Source: Bryobacterales bacterium (lineage in GTDB: Bacteria; Acidobacteriota; Terriglobia; Bryobacterales; UBA6623). Taken from it: DNA of 59,833 nucleotides. The DNA is taken from NCBI GenBank assembly GCA_028819215.1, contig JAPPMG010000084.1, positions 1-59,833 of the forward strand, written 5' to 3'. The position numbers and the translations under genes are program-made. A model generated the notes under the pieces. That model did no database searches, was not told the origin of the DNA, and saw only the letters and a program-made list of their open reading frames with translations. Shown piece after piece: positions 25,171 through 34,582 of the stretch. Position 1 is the first letter of the stretch, and each line of letters begins with the position of its first letter.

Positions 25171-25569
25171 TCAGAAATTCTATTCCGGCGATTCGCGGTG
25201 GTCGGCGCCTTGGTGTTGGCAGTTTCCGCGCTCGCCTCCGCCGAAGCCATTCGCGGCACCTTGGTCACTCCGACGGCTGGTGAGAAGCTGCAGCTGGCTC
25301 TCGCGAGCGGCGGCACGCTCGATCTGGAGTTAGACGAGGGCCTTGAGCTCACCATGCGCGACCCGCAGCTGGCGAAGCGACTGTGGGAGCTGCGCGGCCA
25401 ACGCCAAGACGGCGGTCGATTCGCTGTGGAGAAGATCTTCACAGTGAAGGACGGCGAGTTGCATCGCGTGACGTACTACTGCGAGATCTGCCATATCACG
25501 ACGCACGAGCCGGGACTGTGCATGTGCTGTCAGGGCGACACGGACTTGCGCGAGCTTCCCGGCGAATAG
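25165..25569 (+). CDS. Small exported protein with a Cys-rich metal-site-like C-terminus
   Basis: 134 aa. A signal peptide is clear (FAVVGALVLAVSALASAEA), so the protein is exported. The middle is a beta-type segment with a run of acidic residues (LDLELDEGLELTM). The C-terminus reads YYCEICHITTHEPGLCMCC, with five Cys and two His arranged as CxxCH and CxCC. This suggests a zinc, copper or Fe-S site, as an inference. I do not recognise a named family. The start codon lies within a palindrome, and the epimerase gene follows 35 bp later on the same strand. Confidence 0.75.
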   Translation: MLSEILFRRFAVVGALVLAVSALASAEAIRGTLVTPTAGEKLQLALASGGTLDLELDEGLELTMRDPQLAKRLWELRGQRQDGGRFAVEKIFTVKDGELHRVTYYCEICHITTHEPGLCMCCQGDTDLRELPGE

Positions 25570-25604
25570 CGTGAGCGAGCCTGCGGTATTCTGGTCAACC
25601 GCCT

Positions 25605-26621
25605 ATGTGCGCCGCATCCTCCGGTACCTACACCGCCGTACCAGCTGTCGCTAACGGAATAGACATCGTCCGCCTGAGCGGGCCGGACGATGTCGTGGTT
25701 TCGGTCGCGCCGAAGATCGGCAACAACGCCTATGAATTCATCGTCAATGGCAAAAACGCGTTTTGGTTCCCCTTTGATTCGGTGGCAGAGTTCGCGGCCG
25801 CTCCCGAACTGTGCGGCAACCCCTTGCTCGCACCATGGGCGAACCGACTCGACGAGCACGCGTTCTACGCCTGCGGTGTGCGCTACGAGCTGAATCGCGG
25901 TATCGGCAACTACTTGACGGACCCAGCCGGGCAGCCGATCCATGGGCTGCTGCTCTATTCGAGCTTGTGGGAGGTTGTGGAGCTGGGATCGGAGCCGGAC
26001 TCGGCGTGGGTAACAAGCCGCTTGGAATTCAGCCGATTCCCTGCCCTGATGGCACAGTTCCCGTTCGCCCACAGCATCGCCGTGACCTACACCCTCGCGG
26101 GAACGGGCCTTGAGGTGCGGACTGAAATCAAGAACCAAGGCGCGGAGCCGATGCCGGTCTCGGTCGGCTTCCATCCCTATTTCCAACTGCATGACAGCCC
26201 GCGCGACGATTGGAGAGTGCATCTGGCGGCGGCCAGCATTTGGGAGTTGAACGAGCGGTTCACGCCGACCGGAGTGACCTCCCCGGCCACTGACACGTTC
26301 CCAGATGCCGATGACCTTTCGCTGCGCGGCGAGTTCCTTGACCATGTATTCGGTGACTTAAGGGCCGATTCGGACGGTTGGGCACGATTCAGCGCTCGCG
26401 GCGCGGAACAGAGCTTGATGGTGGCGTACGGCGATGGATATCCGGTCGCGGTTGTCTACGCGCCGAGCGGCGAGGGACAGCAGTTCCTTTGCTTCGAGCC
26501 GATGTCCGGCATCACGAACGCCTTCAACCTGGCGCACCGCGGACAGTATGCGCAGCTCCCCGTGGTGCAGCCCGGCGAGGTTTGGACAGGAAGGTACCGG
26601 ATTTCGGCTCAGGGGTTCTGA
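25605..26621 (+). CDS. Aldose 1-epimerase (GalM-like)
   Basis: 338 aa. Family signatures are CGNPLLAPWANRLDE (the NPxxAPWAxR substrate loop with Arg), GLLLYSSLWEV (IHG before it, His of the active site), VSVGFHPYFQL (second catalytic His) and FLCFEPMSGITNAF (catalytic Glu region). It interconverts alpha- and beta-anomers of aldoses, feeding sugar catabolism. No signal peptide is evident. Its ATG lies 35 bp after the small Cys-rich gene, and it ends 74 bp from a convergent TonB receptor gene. Confidence 0.88.
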   Translation: MCAASSGTYTAVPAVANGIDIVRLSGPDDVVVSVAPKIGNNAYEFIVNGKNAFWFPFDSVAEFAAAPELCGNPLLAPWANRLDEHAFYACGVRYELNRGIGNYLTDPAGQPIHGLLLYSSLWEVVELGSEPDSAWVTSRLEFSRFPALMAQFPFAHSIAVTYTLAGTGLEVRTEIKNQGAEPMPVSVGFHPYFQLHDSPRDDWRVHLAAASIWELNERFTPTGVTSPATDTFPDADDLSLRGEFLDHVFGDLRADSDGWARFSARGAEQSLMVAYGDGYPVAVVYAPSGEGQQFLCFEPMSGITNAFNLAHRGQYAQLPVVQPGEVWTGRYRISAQGF

Positions 26622-26695
26622 CCCAAACAGGCCGGATCCCGCCATCGCGGCGGCCTTTACTCCGGAACCAAGCCCGGGGCGAACCGGTGCTCGGG

Positions 26696-29600
26696 TCAGA
26701 AGACGATCTTGGTCAGCATCTGGAACGTTCGGGGAAACCCCCGTGTTCCGGGGATGCTGCCGAATGTATCGGATCCGTAGATCGTTCGTGGACCACGCCA
26801 ATTGACTTGATTGAAGAGGTTTATGAACTCAAACCTAATAGATAGGTTGATGTTTTCGCGAAGAGCTATGCCCTTCTCCAGAGATACGTCCCAGTTAACC
26901 AGCGCTGGGCTACGCACGGCTTCGGTCGTGTGCGGCGCTTGGCTGAGTTGCAGGCCGCTGGTCGGTACCACCGCATTCGCGGTCACGTATTGGTCCGGAT
27001 TGGTGGCCGGACTCCCTCCACCCCCAACTTGGACGTTCTGGGGGCGCTGGTGGCTGAAGCCGTAGGCACTGAGCGGATTCTCGTTCTGCGTGATGACGAG
27101 CGGAAAACCGCTGCGCAAGATCGTGGCCGTGGAGAGTGACCAGCCGGATAGGAGTTTGGAGGTCCCTCTGGTCTGGTACATGACGTTCAGGTTCAGCAGG
27201 TGTGGCGCATGCAGTCTTGAGAGCGAATAGTCGGACTCCAATAGCGGGCACTTGCCCACTGCACACCCGTCCGGTGTGTTGTAGACCGTGCGGGTCAGGC
27301 TCTCCAGCAAGGTGTTCGCCTCGTAGATGTTGTCGCGGTGCCTCGTGTGCGTATAGTTCAGGCGAGCGCCCCAGGCTCGTCCGAAGCGCCGTTCCAATTC
27401 GAATCGAAGCCCGTGGTACATCGACTTGCCCGCGCTCACGTGACGGGCGTAGACGTTGCGAAAGTGCGGGAACGGCCGCAGCAGCTGGCCTAGCGGCAGA
27501 GTCTCCTCTTCTGCGAAGGATCCAAAGCGAGCGTCGCCGAAGAACGGATTCGCGCGGCGTTCGTTGAGCTGGCCGCCCAGCGACAGGTCGTCGTCTGCGA
27601 GCTGGTTGATGTTGACGACCGAGTTGAAGGTTCCGCCGATCGGCAGGTTCGTCCCTTGACTGCCGACATAACCGACCTTGAGGGCCACTCCTCGGCCGAT
27701 GTCCCGCTGCAGGTCCAATGACCATTTCTTGATGTATGGAGAATCGCGGTACTGGTCGTTGAAGTAGACATCGCCCCCAATGTTCTGCAGGCGGCCATTC
27801 GCGTTCCCTACCGGATCAAGGATCCCGTGGGGGAACGGATTCGATGCGGTCGACTCACCTGGTGTGATGCCGTCTACGCTGGCCTCGACGTTGGTTACAG
27901 CCGTGTATCCGTAGGTGCCGGTCTCCGAAGCACCGGTGCCCGCCGGGATCGCGTACGGCGCCCAGAACACGGCGAAGCCGCCTCGGATGACGGTGGAGGC
28001 GTTCAGTGAGTAGGCGAATCCCGCTCGCGGGCCCAGCTTCACAGCCGGCGGGTTCCATTGATGGGTTGGATTGCCGTTCAATCCGGCATACATGAGCCCG
28101 CCCCTCAAGGGAAAGCCGGGCAGCCGGCCCTCCAGATCTGGCGGGAGGTTGACCTGCAGCGGGAAGGGGCTCTGGCGGTCCCATCCGACTGCGAAGTCAT
28201 TCGAGTCTTCTCGGAGGCCTGTTTCGTGTTCGACCCGGAGACCGAGGTTCAGCACTAGATCTGGTGAGACCCTCCAGTCATCTTGGAAGAATCCGCCAAA
28301 GTAGTCGAGGAACAGGTCCGCAGGCGCAGCCAGCGTAGCCGAGCCGCCGTTCGGAATTCCCAGCAGCAGGTCGGCCAGTGCGCTGCCCGAACCCGTCGCG
28401 GGATGAGTCGGATCGGGGCCTTGGGTGAACTTCTTGGCAAACCTGAGCACCATTCCGTTGCCGAAGTTGGCCGTGTGCAGACCGAGCCTGCGCCACTGCC
28501 CTCCCCACTTCAGCGTGTGATTGCCTACAAACTGTCCGTACGTCCCGCTGATCTCGCGCGACAGCCACTGGACATCGTCGTTGCTATTTCCTCCCAAGGC
28601 ATCGCCGTTGTTGCCGAAGTCCGCTACGAATATCTTCGGGAATTGCCCCTCGAAGCCCTCCTGCGCGTAGAGCTTGTCCAGGAACCCGCCGCGAATCCCA
28701 AGCTGGGTGCCGAACTGGTCCTTGCCAAACGCAGGATTGCTCCAAGAGTCGTTGAAGTACGTCTGGCCGTAGCGCACAGTGAACACCGAATTGGCAGTTG
28801 GGAGGACTGTGGCGTTGATGGCAGCGGCATGCACATCCCGGCCGAGTGTCGACGAATCGATCCCGAAGACAGGACGGGTGTCGGAGTTCAGCAGATCCTG
28901 GTAGTGCCCAAAGAGTGGCTCTGTGGACTGGTAATGCAAATAGGTTCCAGAAAGATGCCAGCGATCGTTGAAAGCATGGCTTAGATTTCCCGTGGTCTGG
29001 ATCGCTCGCACTACCTGAACCCCGGATGTCGAGATCTGGCCGCCCGGCCCCAAGCTGGCCAGCAAGTCTGCCAGTGCCGATCCGGAGGGGTCTCTGGAAC
29101 TGGCCGGGATTCGGCCGTTAGCGAAAGCCGGCCTGCGACCGTCCGCGGTGAGGCTGAACGGATCGTAGATCGCGTTCCTGCTTCGCGAGAAATCGCCCGA
29201 CGCCTCGGCGGGTGTTGGCACGCTGACGGTGGTGTTGCCGATTGCGTGGTCGGAATACCCCTCGGCCGCGAGCCAGAAGAACGTCCGTCCGGCAGAGACA
29301 GGGCCGCCGAAAGAGCCTCCGAAGAGGTTGTACGGAGCGTTCTCGAGGTCTTGCCGGCGCAGCAGCCCGCTGTCGAAGTCCTGCTGCTGGAAATAGGCTA
29401 GCTTTCTCCAGAAGGTGTTCAGTTGTCCTGGCCGGAACTGATACAAGGCGCTACCGGACCAATCGTTGGTGCCCCGTCTGTGGATCGTGTTGAATACGCC
29501 CCCGCCAGTGCGCCCCATCTCCGCGTCGTACGTATTGGTCTGGACCTTCATCTCTTCGACGGCTTCGAAGACCGGGATGATCACCGAACGGTTGCGAAGG

Positions 29601-30385
29601 TCAGTCATCGAAACGCCGTCGATGGTGTAGTTGTTGCCCCTCAAAGGCCCGCCGCCGAGCGATAACAGCGACGAGTTTGTTTGGTCGGATTGCTTGACCC
29701 AGACCGGATTCCCCGTGTGCACCACGTTGGGCGTGGTCACGGCAAGGATGAACACGTTGCGGCCGGGAGAGGGCAGGACTTCGATCTGCTTGCGGTCGAT
29801 CGTCGAGGCAACCGACGCTGTGCCGTTCTCGATGAGCGGCGTTTCCGCGGTGACTGTGATGGTTTCCTCGATCCCGCCAAGGTTCAATGTGATGTCCGAG
29901 ACCAAGAAGGTCGAGATTCCGATCGCCAGCCCCTCCGCCGCGAAGGAGCTAAAGCCCTCGAGGTCTGCGCGCAGCGTGTAGACGCCGGGCTGGACGTTCG
30001 CGAAAGAGTACTCTCCAGTCGTGTTCGAAGCAGTCGACCGGGCAACGCCGGTCTCATCATTCACCAAAGACAGTTCCGCGCCGGGGATGAGTCCGCCATT
30101 CGCGTCCTGCACGATGCCCCGCACACCGCCTTGGAATGTCTGCGCGAAAGCCTTAGGGAACCACAGCAGGCTCGCTAGGAGGCAGGCACACGATAGAACG
30201 GCCAGCAATGTGCTGTTTGGGAGTCCCGCACAATTGGCAAGCAGCGGCGCGGTCTCAACGCCCGTTAGCCTGCCTGGGAACGGGTCAGAATCTGAATTTG
30301 AAGCCGCGCGCGCATGGGTCGCATCTCGTTTCGGCAGGTGTAAGGCGCGTTTCGCGACGTTTCTGGCCATTCGATCTTTGCTCAT
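26696..30385 (-). CDS. TonB-dependent receptor with N-terminal carboxypeptidase-like domain
   Basis: About 1229 aa if it begins at the ATG at 30385. The signal sequence (LLAVLSCACLLASLLWFPKAFAQ) is some 60 residues further in, so a later TTG or GTG start is possible. A carboxypeptidase regulatory-like domain follows (VRGIVQDANGGLIPGAELSL, NTTGEYSFANVQPGVYTL). A plug domain with NYTIDGVSMTD and a long outer-membrane beta barrel ending in Phe complete it. Such proteins import large ligands using TonB energy. It is the first of three receptors in the window. Ligand unknown. Confidence 0.85.
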   Translation of the reverse strand: MSKDRMARNVAKRALHLPKRDATHARAASNSDSDPFPGRLTGVETAPLLANCAGLPNSTLLAVLSCACLLASLLWFPKAFAQTFQGGVRGIVQDANGGLIPGAELSLVNDETGVARSTASNTTGEYSFANVQPGVYTLRADLEGFSSFAAEGLAIGISTFLVSDITLNLGGIEETITVTAETPLIENGTASVASTIDRKQIEVLPSPGRNVFILAVTTPNVVHTGNPVWVKQSDQTNSSLLSLGGGPLRGNNYTIDGVSMTDLRNRSVIIPVFEAVEEMKVQTNTYDAEMGRTGGGVFNTIHRRGTNDWSGSALYQFRPGQLNTFWRKLAYFQQQDFDSGLLRRQDLENAPYNLFGGSFGGPVSAGRTFFWLAAEGYSDHAIGNTTVSVPTPAEASGDFSRSRNAIYDPFSLTADGRRPAFANGRIPASSRDPSGSALADLLASLGPGGQISTSGVQVVRAIQTTGNLSHAFNDRWHLSGTYLHYQSTEPLFGHYQDLLNSDTRPVFGIDSSTLGRDVHAAAINATVLPTANSVFTVRYGQTYFNDSWSNPAFGKDQFGTQLGIRGGFLDKLYAQEGFEGQFPKIFVADFGNNGDALGGNSNDDVQWLSREISGTYGQFVGNHTLKWGGQWRRLGLHTANFGNGMVLRFAKKFTQGPDPTHPATGSGSALADLLLGIPNGGSATLAAPADLFLDYFGGFFQDDWRVSPDLVLNLGLRVEHETGLREDSNDFAVGWDRQSPFPLQVNLPPDLEGRLPGFPLRGGLMYAGLNGNPTHQWNPPAVKLGPRAGFAYSLNASTVIRGGFAVFWAPYAIPAGTGASETGTYGYTAVTNVEASVDGITPGESTASNPFPHGILDPVGNANGRLQNIGGDVYFNDQYRDSPYIKKWSLDLQRDIGRGVALKVGYVGSQGTNLPIGGTFNSVVNINQLADDDLSLGGQLNERRANPFFGDARFGSFAEEETLPLGQLLRPFPHFRNVYARHVSAGKSMYHGLRFELERRFGRAWGARLNYTHTRHRDNIYEANTLLESLTRTVYNTPDGCAVGKCPLLESDYSLSRLHAPHLLNLNVMYQTRGTSKLLSGWSLSTATILRSGFPLVITQNENPLSAYGFSHQRPQNVQVGGGGSPATNPDQYVTANAVVPTSGLQLSQAPHTTEAVRSPALVNWDVSLEKGIALRENINLSIRFEFINLFNQVNWRGPRTIYGSDTFGSIPGTRGFPRTFQMLTKIVF

Positions 30386-30626
30386 CGCCCAGTCTACAGT
30401 GGCGTGTGCGGGCGAACCGGCGTGGGCCTTTCGGCAAGGGGCCCGGGCTCCCACTCCTCGCCATCGTGTCGGCGGCCAGACCGCAGGAAGAAGCCTGCTC
30501 TGGCCTCAAACAAGACGCTGGCTAGGTCGGCCGCGTCGCCCAGACCGCAAGCGATTTCGCTGCATCGAGATCAGCGCAGAACAGGCGTGGGCTCGGCGGC
30601 ATTCCCGCCTGCCTGTCGTGGTGTTC

Positions 30627-33326
30627 TCAGAACTCGATGCGCAGCGTAAAGCGAAAGGCCCGGCCATCGTTGAGCGTGTTGGTGATCGCTCCGAACGTCC
30701 GCGATGCAAGATTGATGTCCGGCTCTGCGAATTGCGGATGGTTCAGAGCGTTCAGAGACTCGGCCCGGAATAGCAAAGACCTCTTCTGGTCCAACAAGAC
30801 ACGTCGCGACAGCGCCATGTTTATGTTCCAGACGCTGTCCTTGCGGAACGTGTTCCGCCCCAGATCACCGCCGGCATCCGTGGGTTGGATGAATTCGAAG
30901 GCGCTCGTTGGCAGAAGCGCCTTGGAGTGATCGGGATGGCCCACGACGCGACCTAGGATTGAAGCATCGACGACGTTCGGCCTGTCGCTGCCGGCACCGT
31001 CAACGTTGCCGACTCCGGGCGAGTCCGACCCCGAACGAATGCTGAACGGAGTTCCGGACTTCCAGAGCACAACCGAACTCAGCTGCCAGCTCCCGAAGAT
31101 CGAGCGCAGCACCGGAGGAAAGCGGTATCGTCCGGGAATCGCATAGCTTAGCCGAACGAGAGTCGCATGCGGTTGGTGGTAATCGCTAACTCCCTTCATG
31201 TAACCCCAGACATCTGACTCCGTAGGACTGCGAGCCAAGCGCCCGTCGCGACCGGTCGCCGTGTTCGTGTAATTCGAGCCCAAGTCGATGGCCTTGCTCC
31301 ACCAGTACGACGCATCTAGGTTCAGTCCAGCCCAGTTCGGCATACGCAAGGAAACCTTGGCAGCGTCGAAGTAGCCGATCGAACCGTTCAGGACGTGCAG
31401 CACGTCGTAGTAGCGCGGATCGGCTCGCCGTTGGTTGATGGTGCGGGTAATTTGGGCGATGCCGGGGACCGGTTGCGCTCGGTTCGTGTAGCGCTGGTTG
31501 AGCAGGCGGTGCGAGCGACTGCCGACGTAGCCCATGTCCAGCGTCCAATCACGCCTGGGCTGGAAGGCCCAAGACAGGTTGTATTGGTGCGAATACGGCG
31601 TCGATAGTTCCGGGTCCAATCGGAAGTGGGCACTCCGGGCTGTCGGGTCCAAGTCTGCGGGCGAGAATTCGCGGAGCGGGTCGAGCAGGTCCGGAGCATT
31701 GACCACTACACCTAGCACGCCCGGGGTGTTAAAGCGCGACTGCATGAAGGTTGCGTTGAACAGCTGGCCGTAGTGCAGTCCGTACGCACCGCGTACCACG
31801 CCCCATCGACCGTCAGGCCGGTAGGCGAAGCCCAGCGACGGCGCAAAATTGTTCCAGTCGGCATCATAGGGGATCTCGCTCAGGGCGTTAACCTCGGTCG
31901 GGCTGCCGACGGGTTCGTACCGCAGGCCGAGCTGCAGCGTGAACTCAGGCGTGACCTTCCAGCTGTCCTGCAAGTACATCAGAACGGAATCGTTTCGAAA
32001 GCCACGGTGTGCATTGCCAATGGCGAATCGGTACTGACTCGGCGCTCCAGCGAGCAAATTCTCTACAGCGTTCCTTCCGAAATCCGCACGGAAGCTGAAC
32101 GTACCGCGATGGTTGTTGCTTTCGAAGCCATTAACCTGTTTCCGCAGGGTCTCGACTCCGGCAACGATGTTGTGGTTTCCTGAATTCCTAGCCAGACGGG
32201 CTCCATATCGGAACAGGTTCTGCACCCGGTCAATCGGGATGTTGCCTCCGGGCCCTATCGATTGCAGGATCCGGCTAAACAGGAAGAAAGGCCCTAGGGA
32301 AGTCTCTTCAGGCACTAGCAACGAGCCGATGCGCTCGAATCCCGCCGTCACGTCCGTGGTCGTGTACGGGCTCCATGCACGGTTCCAAGTCACCCTGGCG
32401 TTGTGATTCTTCGTGGTGGTGTCGGGATTCTGTCCGCCCACCAGTTGGAACGCCTCCACGTGCTGCAGTGTCACGTTGTATTGCAGTGTCAACCTACTGC
32501 TACCCAAGGAGTTATCCAGCACGGCGCTGACTCGGTCGTTGTGGATCTTCTGTGGCGCGTTGGTGTTCAGCGCCCGTGCGTTGATGTCCGTGCGGTTGGG
32601 CAGTTCGTCGGGGTACGCTCCTATCACCCGCTGAATCAACGCCAGCTTGTCGGGATCGGTGGTGGTCGGGATTCGCTCGTCGGCGGCAGGAACGAGGACA
32701 TTGCCGTTGACCTGGCCGAGCAGCCTGCGCTGGCTCATCTGTAGCGTTAGCGCCGTCCGCTTGCCTAGCGGGACTCCAACGTTGAGGCCGTAGTCATTCG
32801 TCCGTGCCGGTTGGACATCGCCAACCTGGAAGAACGACCGCGCCGAAAGCGCACTGTTTTGGTGGCTCCAGAACAATTCGCCACGTATCTGACTCTGCGG
32901 TGCATTCCTCAGGTGCAGGCTGGGCTTGGGCGACCCGCCGTACTCGAGTCCGAAGAACGATTGTTCAGCGGCAAAGTTCCCCACGATCGTCGCGGTGGCA
33001 CCCATGCGCCGCAGCAGTTCCTTCAAGACGTTGTTGTCGATCAGCGTCAGCCGCACGTTTTCATTGCGGCGGGCCTCGCCGGACTCGCTGTCTACCTCCC
33101 CAAGTAGGTTGAGGCGCGTCCGCTCCCCCGTATCCGCTTCGCCTACCTGAGCTGCCTCGTCCTCTTCGCTTGCCTCCGCAGCAGGAGGAGTTGTCGCCAG
33201 CGCATCTTCGGGCTGTTCCGCGACTTCCGGATCGGCCACTTCCTGGCTCAGGCACACTGCCGCGCACATGAAGGACGCGAGGCACAAGCTTGCAACTTGG
33301 AGGTAACAGCGCACGACCCTACCCAA
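30627..33326 (-). CDS. TonB-receptor-type outer-membrane barrel lacking the usual N-terminal domains
   Basis: 899 aa. A signal peptide (LQVASLCLASFMCAAVCLS) is followed by about 50 acidic residues (EVADPEVAEQPEDAL and on). Only about 80 residues then precede the barrel motif SQIRGELFWSHQNSALSAR. In full-length relatives that motif follows a carboxypeptidase-like domain and a complete plug. No carboxypeptidase-like domain is seen, and the plug is missing or reduced (NENVRLTLIDNNVLKELLRR). The barrel region is otherwise intact to the final FTLRIEF. It is divergent from an exported enolase-superfamily gene with about 43 bp between start codons. Confidence 0.78.
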   Translation of the reverse strand: MGRVVRCYLQVASLCLASFMCAAVCLSQEVADPEVAEQPEDALATTPPAAEASEEDEAAQVGEADTGERTRLNLLGEVDSESGEARRNENVRLTLIDNNVLKELLRRMGATATIVGNFAAEQSFFGLEYGGSPKPSLHLRNAPQSQIRGELFWSHQNSALSARSFFQVGDVQPARTNDYGLNVGVPLGKRTALTLQMSQRRLLGQVNGNVLVPAADERIPTTTDPDKLALIQRVIGAYPDELPNRTDINARALNTNAPQKIHNDRVSAVLDNSLGSSRLTLQYNVTLQHVEAFQLVGGQNPDTTTKNHNARVTWNRAWSPYTTTDVTAGFERIGSLLVPEETSLGPFFLFSRILQSIGPGGNIPIDRVQNLFRYGARLARNSGNHNIVAGVETLRKQVNGFESNNHRGTFSFRADFGRNAVENLLAGAPSQYRFAIGNAHRGFRNDSVLMYLQDSWKVTPEFTLQLGLRYEPVGSPTEVNALSEIPYDADWNNFAPSLGFAYRPDGRWGVVRGAYGLHYGQLFNATFMQSRFNTPGVLGVVVNAPDLLDPLREFSPADLDPTARSAHFRLDPELSTPYSHQYNLSWAFQPRRDWTLDMGYVGSRSHRLLNQRYTNRAQPVPGIAQITRTINQRRADPRYYDVLHVLNGSIGYFDAAKVSLRMPNWAGLNLDASYWWSKAIDLGSNYTNTATGRDGRLARSPTESDVWGYMKGVSDYHQPHATLVRLSYAIPGRYRFPPVLRSIFGSWQLSSVVLWKSGTPFSIRSGSDSPGVGNVDGAGSDRPNVVDASILGRVVGHPDHSKALLPTSAFEFIQPTDAGGDLGRNTFRKDSVWNINMALSRRVLLDQKRSLLFRAESLNALNHPQFAEPDINLASRTFGAITNTLNDGRAFRFTLRIEF

Positions 33327-33369
33327 TACGGTACTCGAAGATGAGCGGTTCTACTACACTGTGACAACG

Positions 33370-34566
33370 ATGACGCGCCGCACATGGCTTCACGGCACTG
33401 GGCTGATGGCCCTTCCACAACTCGTGGCCGCACGTCCCGCAGGCACGGCTGTCATCGATGGACTCTCAGTCTACACTGCGCAGGTCGGTCCTAGGTCTTG
33501 GGTGCTATTGGAGTTACGGACCGAGCAAGGCCTTACGGGACTGGGTGACGCATCTGCCAACGAGACTGTACCGACCAGAGGCGCGGCTGTAGCCCGCGAA
33601 GCATTCGAGATCATGCGCGGTCGCAGTCCGTTCGAGGTCGAGCGGCTGCGCAATGCGGCCTTGTTCAAGGTCGCCGCCGCCAGTCCGCGCGAAAAGCGGA
33701 TCACCGCCGCTTCCTGCTCGGCTCTGGAGCAGTGTCTTTGGGATCTTCAAGGCAAGATTCTTGGAGTTCCCTGTTACCAGCTGTTCGGCGGGAAGCTGCG
33801 CGGTACGATCCGCAACTACGCCAACATCAACCGTGCCACCCGGGGTGACCGGCGAACGCCGGAGGGATTCGCCGCCAATGCGATGCGCGGCGTTGCAGCA
33901 GGCTTCGACGCGTTCAAGCTGGCCCCGTTCGACCATATGGCGCGGAACGAGAGTGACCCGGACGCCTATGAACAGGGGGTCCAGCGGGGCGTGGGATTCG
34001 TTGCTGCTGTACGGAAAGCGATCGGCCCCAACCGCGACCTGCTCATCGATGGACACAGCCGATTCGATGCCCAGCAGGCGATGGACGTCGCCGCCCGCCT
34101 GAAGCAGTACCGCCTCTATTGGATGGAGGAGATGTGCCGCTCGGCTGAGCACTTAGCGCAGTTCAACCAGGAAGTTGACGTCCCAACCGCCGGCGGTGAG
34201 TCGCTCTGGAGCACCAGTGAGTTTTTCCAATACATTCAGAGCGGCGCAGTCGATACGGTCATGCCAGACGTGAAGTATTGCGGCGGAATGTACGAGCTGA
34301 AGAAGATCGCTGCGATAGCCGAAGCGGCAGGCTTGGGAGTCGCCCCACACGGTCCGGCGAGCCCAGTCGGTAACATGGCGGCTGCGCATGTCTGTGCCAC
34401 CCTACCCAACTTCGAGATCCTCGAGCTGGCGTTCGGAGAGGTTCCGTGGAGGGCTGAGACTGTCGTTCCCGCAGAGGACGTGCGGGGAGGCTTGCTCACT
34501 GTCTCGGACCGGCCCGGAATCGGCTACGAAATGAATCCTGAGCGCTGGCGGCGCTATTCCGCTTGA
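33370..34566 (+). CDS. Tat-exported mandelate-racemase/galactonate-dehydratase-like enzyme
   Basis: 398 aa from the ATG at 33370; a GTG at 33361 is 9 nt upstream in frame. TRRTWLHGTGLMALPQLVAA is a twin-arginine signal. Active-site residues line up as in the acid-sugar dehydratase branch: FKLAPF, LLIDGHSR (D227, H229), MEEM (E253 or E254), AGGES (E277) and APHGPASP (H327). It is predicted to abstract the proton alpha to a carboxylate in a sugar acid in the periplasm. It shares a short divergent promoter region with a TonB receptor, suggesting uptake and processing of a related ligand. Substrate unknown. Confidence 0.85.
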   Translation: MTRRTWLHGTGLMALPQLVAARPAGTAVIDGLSVYTAQVGPRSWVLLELRTEQGLTGLGDASANETVPTRGAAVAREAFEIMRGRSPFEVERLRNAALFKVAAASPREKRITAASCSALEQCLWDLQGKILGVPCYQLFGGKLRGTIRNYANINRATRGDRRTPEGFAANAMRGVAAGFDAFKLAPFDHMARNESDPDAYEQGVQRGVGFVAAVRKAIGPNRDLLIDGHSRFDAQQAMDVAARLKQYRLYWMEEMCRSAEHLAQFNQEVDVPTAGGESLWSTSEFFQYIQSGAVDTVMPDVKYCGGMYELKKIAAIAEAAGLGVAPHGPASPVGNMAAAHVCATLPNFEILELAFGEVPWRAETVVPAEDVRGGLLTVSDRPGIGYEMNPERWRRYSA

Positions 34567-34582
34567 TGCCGCCTAGCTTCCG

